The position numbers were made by a program, and so were the translations under genes. Under the pieces are notes generated by a model. The model made no database searches. It was given only the letters and a program-made list of their open reading frames with translations, and was not told the DNA's origin. Shown piece after piece: positions 18,401 to 20,312 of a stretch of DNA of 20,312 bases. Source of the stretch: Candidatus Komeilibacteria bacterium RIFCSPHIGHO2_01_FULL_52_14 (GTDB taxonomy: Bacteria; Patescibacteriota; Patescibacteriia; UBA1558; 2-01-FULL-52-15); the NCBI GenBank assembly GCA_001818365.1, contig MHKK01000024.1, forward strand, positions 1 through 20,312, written 5' to 3'. The stretch's first letter is position 1, and each line of letters begins with the position of its first letter.

Positions 18401-19093
18401 CCACAGTGCCCTTATGCCCCTAACTGCCTGCCCGTAACAAGCCCCAATGATAATGGATTCAGCGTCAACAATAAGTACCAGGCATCGGACGTCATTCAGG
18501 GATTCCAGAACCTGCTCGTCTCGCTGAACTTCTATATGTCGGCCGACAAGAATCACATTCCGATTAAATACGTTGAGATCGATTGGGGTGACGGTTCACG
18601 GCAAGGACGCGTGGGATACTACAAGAATCAGATGCAACAGTGCGATGATACCAATGCGCTTGGCCCGATAACCGTGTTTCAGGAACCGCTCGATTATGCA
18701 GCGACGCCCGCCGCGTGTCGCGAGGACTTCCGCAGTTACTTGCATGTGTTCGCCTATGACCCCGCGCACGTCTGCGGGACCTGCAGCAACAATCCGACGC
18801 AGCAATGCGGTACCGATGTTGACTGCTATGACAATACGCCAGTCGGCGGACAACCGCGCACCGGCGTGTGTAATAAGGCACCCGGCGCCACCGGTACGGT
18901 CGCCTGCTATCGCCCGCGTGTCATGGTGCAGGATAACTGGGGCTGGTGCACGAACGGAGTGTACGGACCGGTCGGCGTCGGCTGTAAAGACGTCACCATC
19001 TTGAGCGCTTCGCCGCCTGCGCCGCAAAACATCAATGAGGGCTATGTGCCGTTTGCGGGCATCATCAAGGTCAATAAGGATCCGAAACCGTAA
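9497..19093 (+). CDS. Giant secreted cysteine-rich mosaic protein (3198 aa)
   Basis: The protein has a basic start, a hydrophobic core (about 10-25) and a likely signal-peptidase site after ASA (31-33); no later membrane segment or sorting motif is visible. Residues ~34-200 and 270-470 are largely helical. By hand count there are about 144 cysteines. They include six C-x5-C units (starting at 227, 249, 1733, 2264, 2777, 3104) and at least fourteen C-x6 to 10-C-x2-aromatic units between 666 and 2550. Three regions resemble carbohydrate-binding jelly rolls (about 757-920, 1203-1350, 1601-1830), each starting near an [AS]NGDF/DSFENG-like or TDTDF turn and with a QW...L strand. A PKD-like domain lies near 2994-3150 (WGDGS at 3030-3034, DNWG at 3146). 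The gene follows the calcium-loop protein by one base and overlaps the VirB6-like start (TAATG). The function is unknown; a surface adhesin or secretion-apparatus component is inferred. Confidence 0.9.
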   Translation: MGLRRSQKTLITVLIVLILGSATLAYTTNRASAGGLPVHDIIAFVKKMWEIVKEQWEKRWKQASVIALDKAAQSFVNRLAQQTAEYIATGGRGQTSLRRQQSVESIIKSSGQAALGDFLQNLSETTALNQLGLNLCNPTAQLKLNVSIPLLDEQLLPPPKCDIRQVEENWRRYSQTAFSTNIQVGAGLPAGVSVTGPGAVTKSGICRQIIGECKKQGDPEIGNYLGCYTESDCKSIAGTTCQRKTGGECTSNSDCASSTRGQEYECYGIQVASAGIPWLDLTANKSMVEKFEYFIGVLSPQQTDLGAVMEIDAKARELAQAKKQYANLNLQICKGYKDVGSKVTDDYVHKTCDDIEALDKAAGDKSHTAKDTVNTQYSIGDSGFWLNAAKIFKNALVAKLLKKYMKAGSFTNLSSVFNSGEDLAAVRQNIVQKLQEGGVSPTNLLSGAASSLADARRPILNTVSNYDYISNFTICPEDRNTVELDNCTIDDGLASAINEKKTVAQAIADGSLQSDMPLISNLNLSLNNDPFCLRNGYCHSNIVRLRKYRILPIGWEIAASLSPIDNPITLGDAVNCFENGGTCPLSAASNIYFHLIDPNWILKAPEAQCKGLAFGPKLFSIDVNERQQYCIDAVSCLSEDDQGNCTGGYGYCTKEKAIWRFAGQQCPAQYASCNVYQRESDKATFAFLGNTLATCDASQNGCLWYSRSQDNTGSPQNPAYEWNPGDRIYFNKQVQQCLSSDAGCSEFISTQTGGVNFLANGDFDYYTAAAATNYSDPVWLDDALTDIFDGWQSTGAAMTTRNNAFYGSTGAHLSGTGRFTANIITGILADKKFVLSWNARAETTDPQGCTSDVAIAAPSAFTQSTTVTYTSQWQRFELPVNFDVNTLDTRVLISFSTDCANKTTPGSSDYYLDGIKFELNQTPTSFTSYGANGLVYLNSQFQCTKEDVGCDLYKPADGGQSVPGRIDSNDICPAECVGYQGYLELPSKFDIAEAPSGTTVQPRSVNFIAATGKSCPASELDCDEFTNLDEIAKGGEGKYSFSFVRQCVEDALGQTYYTLEGSDTSGYQVKTWRVLPSNLTIPAGSDISSPQGGTPPCTNVDIGGTNCIDDNNPASLTYNRGNTKCSAAALQTNLDCREFFDSVGQPHYLLQSRVIAAGADCQSYRRTSTGTTFHLLKSESRSCSPSFNGCREYRGNQAGNLRIILSDSFENGSISPWDSATAAISSEAATTGGHSITNASGSGAAQASISRTSTTTTVMSGKELYLEFWMKNEAGVVITPQVQQTPPITFTTPLTVPVKSDWQRYRLGPLYLSSAVDVRLTLGIAPAAGVPSTPIVFLDNIILSESLSNIFLIRESWKTPASCDQPIVGAMLGCQTYTNGANASLNLRSFSRLCSLDVIGCQAFIDTHNSSNPFEETFNKCDAAECTVAQDSLSYLVYSDKNRCSSQNKGCQLFGKPNLNLDLPENHPKYISGYQNVALINDPNQYQTILCTSSGLFCDEFTGTSGSTMYFKNPLSRTCAYKENVNVGGELFTGWFQTASLESGETPTGCADDGVLPYTSQEFNLYDNLHYKFTGWAGLCSAQYDQCTEFKDPNDTQAQNLITDTDFVSLTPVPPVEWTPSFGAGNTLGSATTPRGAEVVLAGGYAITRVSPIGYSRLNFGSVSEGNYLSAHQTDTYLVTADVNIQNLPDDPAKNPVFLEMICRWESSQDGDTSYQSRYCENTAVGDQTNTPCTIDATCQNAFGIGYTCEPPPSESATFNVGNPMRDQQIDYRAYADPKLIGQWQTVYLPVDLGADGAGKRLWEQPIIPCSIYLRQETGEYVTQTRVNSTGQACGTNPTDDIDPLCRETYCIDPTTGKAAATPTRCSPSSPSCPGPTYTQCGGQSDVLWKNPHFGPMKGYAYLDNGQIDTQSCNGQVSSNTGCLLFLAMNERTKKLYSAQPTYQSSAAGAGNPVAPVVCAPNQPGCINDSNRIIKVDRDRQCIEWLACRSATQVFDPTTNSHRQICDQVGLCDQYIAGSNVLSCAHWVDPSKQRLEYGLYTTRSYDATPIDYTGYSMYNLYSVGALELVDVSNRRLTDPSQSPGPDYGSPDFRLVKVIDSCDSSQPQFYEGQCGPIDPLIPSQRIGRCFSPNKCVVGIDGSPFSRDSDYVIKSTTRAFAEKDSPFPYSVVESDTGGTRNVKQGFKEANICENSLGTGSSCQDQYFKFTYGSSGSNVTRYFSADISSTASIPSCICQGGREDGQECLTLDTSGRQGCSNENTRSCEVDSNCSVGGTCVDVGDGKLSTDERCPDNGSPLFLRRADNFINLPGYCIEPDNRANINASQSERACLSWLPVDNSPSGADFYNQSREAGYSYKVPAYYCLEVGLYEQRVGRFFLKYTCSTDCKDSLLLSSERGDYYTDSSGSMGSHCHGFHRHVNCYAKPRGGAGTYPYDGDTVYGESRPDASCQVLAQAVDERGKNAAMTNYFWPGFDNGKGYTIGEKPVVQLNPPVSPLGYGLKQDDTPFGSAVPSGIGFVTDLLFIRVTTEIPRAGSPYACKSTPQSCALFNEGTRSTVAVKGWQKNPPFAGLEDYNIGLLRLKEIYKKIFNVYRWRSGNTCDEYACGVLQQQDGGSYFGGQSCDPIDPDSCNAQAAGNCELLTGKCINSLFNSTATSSPFFQGCATCPVGFHTEQQVSKRCESNNASFDSTTCQAAVLDPTTGATCDTFAGQGYACAAGPADTASNTFRCYSGTMGGNDCKIPFNPDGSIIASNVVCQPSSTALGNDCFYAGVDTGISCLSTADCIVSDDGITDNTVGELHALNKSAYCADTNIEGAHDYGLGFFCTGAPFTVPNTLDFADVPVSCASGTSIVNELGYTLSDAQICRAVGRCLPSSQVAYSPTHPTKKNEPLCYLEPTGYLPMCIRKVATDCQGVAPDRIIDITSANPAWWPLDDTPRADGTYSPYIIPVQCDTSGLNCTQVIPTNSFHVPQCPYAPNCLPVTSPNDNGFSVNNKYQASDVIQGFQNLLVSLNFYMSADKNHIPIKYVEIDWGDGSRQGRVGYYKNQMQQCDDTNALGPITVFQEPLDYAATPAACREDFRSYLHVFAYDPAHVCGTCSNNPTQQCGTDVDCYDNTPVGGQPRTGVCNKAPGATGTVACYRPRVMVQDNWGWCTNGVYGPVGVGCKDVTILSASPPAPQNINEGYVPFAGIIKVNKDPKP
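10112..10294 (+). other. N-terminal cysteine cluster of the giant protein
   Basis: Residues 206-266 hold eight cysteines, including two C-x5-C units (CYTESDC at 227 and CTSNSDC at 249), each followed by a further cysteine 6-11 residues on. The spacing suggests small disulfide-linked knots. It splits the otherwise cysteine-poor helical N-terminal part. Confidence 0.6.
11492..17140 (+). repeat. Protein-level repeat: C-x6(-10)-C-x2-[FY] modules in the giant protein
   Basis: Fourteen copies were found by eye, first cysteine at residues 666, 695, 737, 943, 1015, 1125, 1183, 1363, 1394, 1444, 1491, 1580, 1913 and 2538. Eleven have exactly six residues between the cysteines, for example CLSSDAGCSEF and CTSSGLFCDEF. 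Three have nine or ten. The residue before the second Cys is often Gly or Asp, and the residue after the pair is often Glu then Phe/Tyr. The DNA is not visibly repetitive, so these are old, diverged modules. I know of no named domain with this pattern. Confidence 0.75.
18476..18970 (+). other. PKD-like domain at the C-terminus of the giant protein
   Basis: Residues ~2994-3150 contain the hallmark WGDGS (3030-3034), a YLHVFAYD strand and a final RVMVQDNWG strand, the usual order in PKD beta-sandwich domains. A cysteine-rich insert with one C-x5-C unit (3104) sits between the last strands. PKD domains commonly mediate protein or polysaccharide contacts outside the cell. Confidence 0.7.
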
Positions 19094-20312
19094 TGCGCAG
19101 CCGTTTTAATTCTTCGCACAAGAATAACCGCGTCTCCGCGGTCGTTGCGTGCCTGGTTTTTGCGATGCTCGTTGTTCCCCTTGTTGCGTTTGCGCAGGAC
19201 AGCGTGTCGTCATTCTTTTCGACCATCATCTTTAAATGGCTCATTGCACCGCTCACCGAGCTTCTCAATTTGCTCATCATCTTACTCATTAAGGTTGCAA
19301 GTTATAATCAATTTACCACCGAACCGATCGTCGATCTTGGCTGGAAGACATTGCGCGACGTGAGTAACATGTTCTTCGTGCTTATTCTGCTGATCGTGGC
19401 CATCGGCACCATCATCAAGTGGGATGTCGTCAACTACCGGCAGAACCTTCGCCGGCTCATCCTGATGGCCCTGCTCATCAATTTCAGCAGAACGATTGCG
19501 GCGTTTCTCATCGATTTTTCGCAGGTCATAACCCTGACGTTCATAAAGGCCGTTCAGGACGTGATACAAGCGGGCATTGTCGGCGCCCTTGGTCTGGACA
19601 AGATATTGAATCCGGTAACGCTGTACGATGCGGGTCAGAAGGGCGGGGCGGTCGGGCAGCTGACGATAAATATCTTTACCTATATTGTGGCGCTGATCAT
19701 GGTTGGCGTTGCGTGCGTTGTTGTCGCTGCCTACGTCCTTATATTTGCCGTACGAATCATCGCGTTATGGCTCCTGATCATTTTTTCCCCGCTCGCGTAT
19801 CTGGCAAGCACGTTAAAGGGTACGTCCGTTTTCCAGTGGTACGATCGTTGGTGGAAAACATTCGTGAGTAATCTTTCGGTAGCACCGGTGCTTGCTTTCT
19901 GCCTGTGGCTCGTGTTCAGCATTGTCGCCAAGGGAGGCGGTACCCAGCAGATTATCCCGCAAGGAACCGAAGGAGATGCGGTCACGGTGAATGGCGTTTC
20001 AACGACCGTTTTATTGGGTTTCATGGTGGGCACCGGCCTCCTGATATATTCGATCCGGCTTGCAATGAGCATGGCGGGTGAAACCGCAAAACTCGGAAGT
20101 CAATTCGTTGGGAAAATGGGCGGGTACGCTCAAAAAGCAGGTGATTATCTTAAGTGGGGCAAGAGCGGTCAGGGCGGAGTCCTGGGAAGATACGCAAAGA
20201 GACCGGCACTTGCCGTTGCAGAGGGCGTGGGGCGGGCAGCACAGGCAGTCCCGGGTCTTGGACGCGTTGGCGTGACGGTGACGGCTGCAGCGCAGCGTGC
20301 GCAACGGCGGCA
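19093..20312 (+). CDS. VirB6/TrbL-like polytopic membrane protein, 3' end outside the window
   Basis: The frame opens at ATG 19093, overlapping the giant-protein stop as TAATG, and is still open at the right edge after 406 residues. A signal-like segment (14-34, ending AFA-QD) comes first. About six to seven membrane segments follow (around 44-67, 92-108, 121-150, 202-222, 223-247, 261-279, 312-329), then a Gly/Ala/Lys-rich tail from ~330. An aromatic patch QWYDRWW (258-264) sits between membrane segments. Layout and composition match the VirB6/TrbL inner-membrane channel proteins of type IV secretion and conjugation systems, in the Patescibacteria style. No other type IV gene (VirB4, VirD4) is in view, so the system itself cannot be confirmed here. 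Confidence 0.75.
   Translation, partial: MRSRFNSSHKNNRVSAVVACLVFAMLVVPLVAFAQDSVSSFFSTIIFKWLIAPLTELLNLLIILLIKVASYNQFTTEPIVDLGWKTLRDVSNMFFVLILLIVAIGTIIKWDVVNYRQNLRRLILMALLINFSRTIAAFLIDFSQVITLTFIKAVQDVIQAGIVGALGLDKILNPVTLYDAGQKGGAVGQLTINIFTYIVALIMVGVACVVVAAYVLIFAVRIIALWLLIIFSPLAYLASTLKGTSVFQWYDRWWKTFVSNLSVAPVLAFCLWLVFSIVAKGGGTQQIIPQGTEGDAVTVNGVSTTVLLGFMVGTGLLIYSIRLAMSMAGETAKLGSQFVGKMGGYAQKAGDYLKWGKSGQGGVLGRYAKRPALAVAEGVGRAAQAVPGLGRVGVTVTAAAQRAQRR

Noticed and set aside
9497..19093. Possibility that the 9.6 kb frame is an assembly fusion of several genes
   Set aside because: The same cysteine modules run from the N-terminal third to the C-terminus, there is one signal peptide at the start, and no internal start or promoter-like gap was seen.

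Overview
The window looks like a chromosomal segment of a Candidate Phyla Radiation (Patescibacteria) bacterium, probably on the Parcubacteria/Paceibacteria side. This is an inference from gene style. The evidence is dense packing with stop/start overlaps, weak or absent Shine-Dalgarno sites, short core enzymes, a thrombospondin-type-3-like membrane protein, a giant cysteine-rich secreted protein and a VirB6/TrbL-like membrane protein. UGA acts as a stop (ends of leuS, tsaC and the MFS gene), so this is not a lineage that reads UGA as glycine. No rRNA, tRNA, CRISPR array, transposase or integrase was seen.

Layout. (1) Positions 1-1315, + strand: the tail of an unrecognised gene, then a 386-residue single-pass membrane protein of unknown function. 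(2) Positions 1304-3198, - strand: a LysM/M23 cell-wall peptidase (first gene) coupled by TAATG to a membrane-anchored SAM methyltransferase. (3) Positions 3199-3476: a divergent promoter region. Both outgoing transcripts may carry the same 10-mer near their 5' ends. (4) Positions 3477-8632, + strand: leuS, tsaC/sua5-type, an MFS-like transporter and rsmA (ksgA). The last three overlap and follow leuS closely, so this is a translation-related operon (tRNA charging, t6A synthesis, 16S rRNA dimethylation) with one transporter inside it. leuS carries two small arrays of a heptanucleotide (AGAATCT) in its editing-domain region. (5) Positions 8633-8742: a strong extended -10 promoter with operator-like TGGCA half-sites. 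(6) Positions 8743-20312, + strand: an envelope/secretion operon. It contains a membrane-anchored protein with two calcium-binding-type loops, a 3198-residue secreted protein with about 144 cysteines, and a VirB6/TrbL-like polytopic protein that runs off the window. The three genes are joined by a 1-base gap and a TAATG overlap.

The most interesting part is region 6. The giant protein is a mosaic. It has a signal peptide, a helical N-terminal part, six C-x5-C modules, at least fourteen copies of a C-x6(-10)-C-x2-[FYW] module, three regions resembling carbohydrate-binding jelly rolls, and a C-terminal PKD-like domain. Its translational coupling to a type IV secretion-like inner-membrane protein suggests a surface or secretion apparatus, possibly for contact with a host cell or for DNA uptake/transfer. 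That role is inference; the sequence shows only the architecture and gene order.
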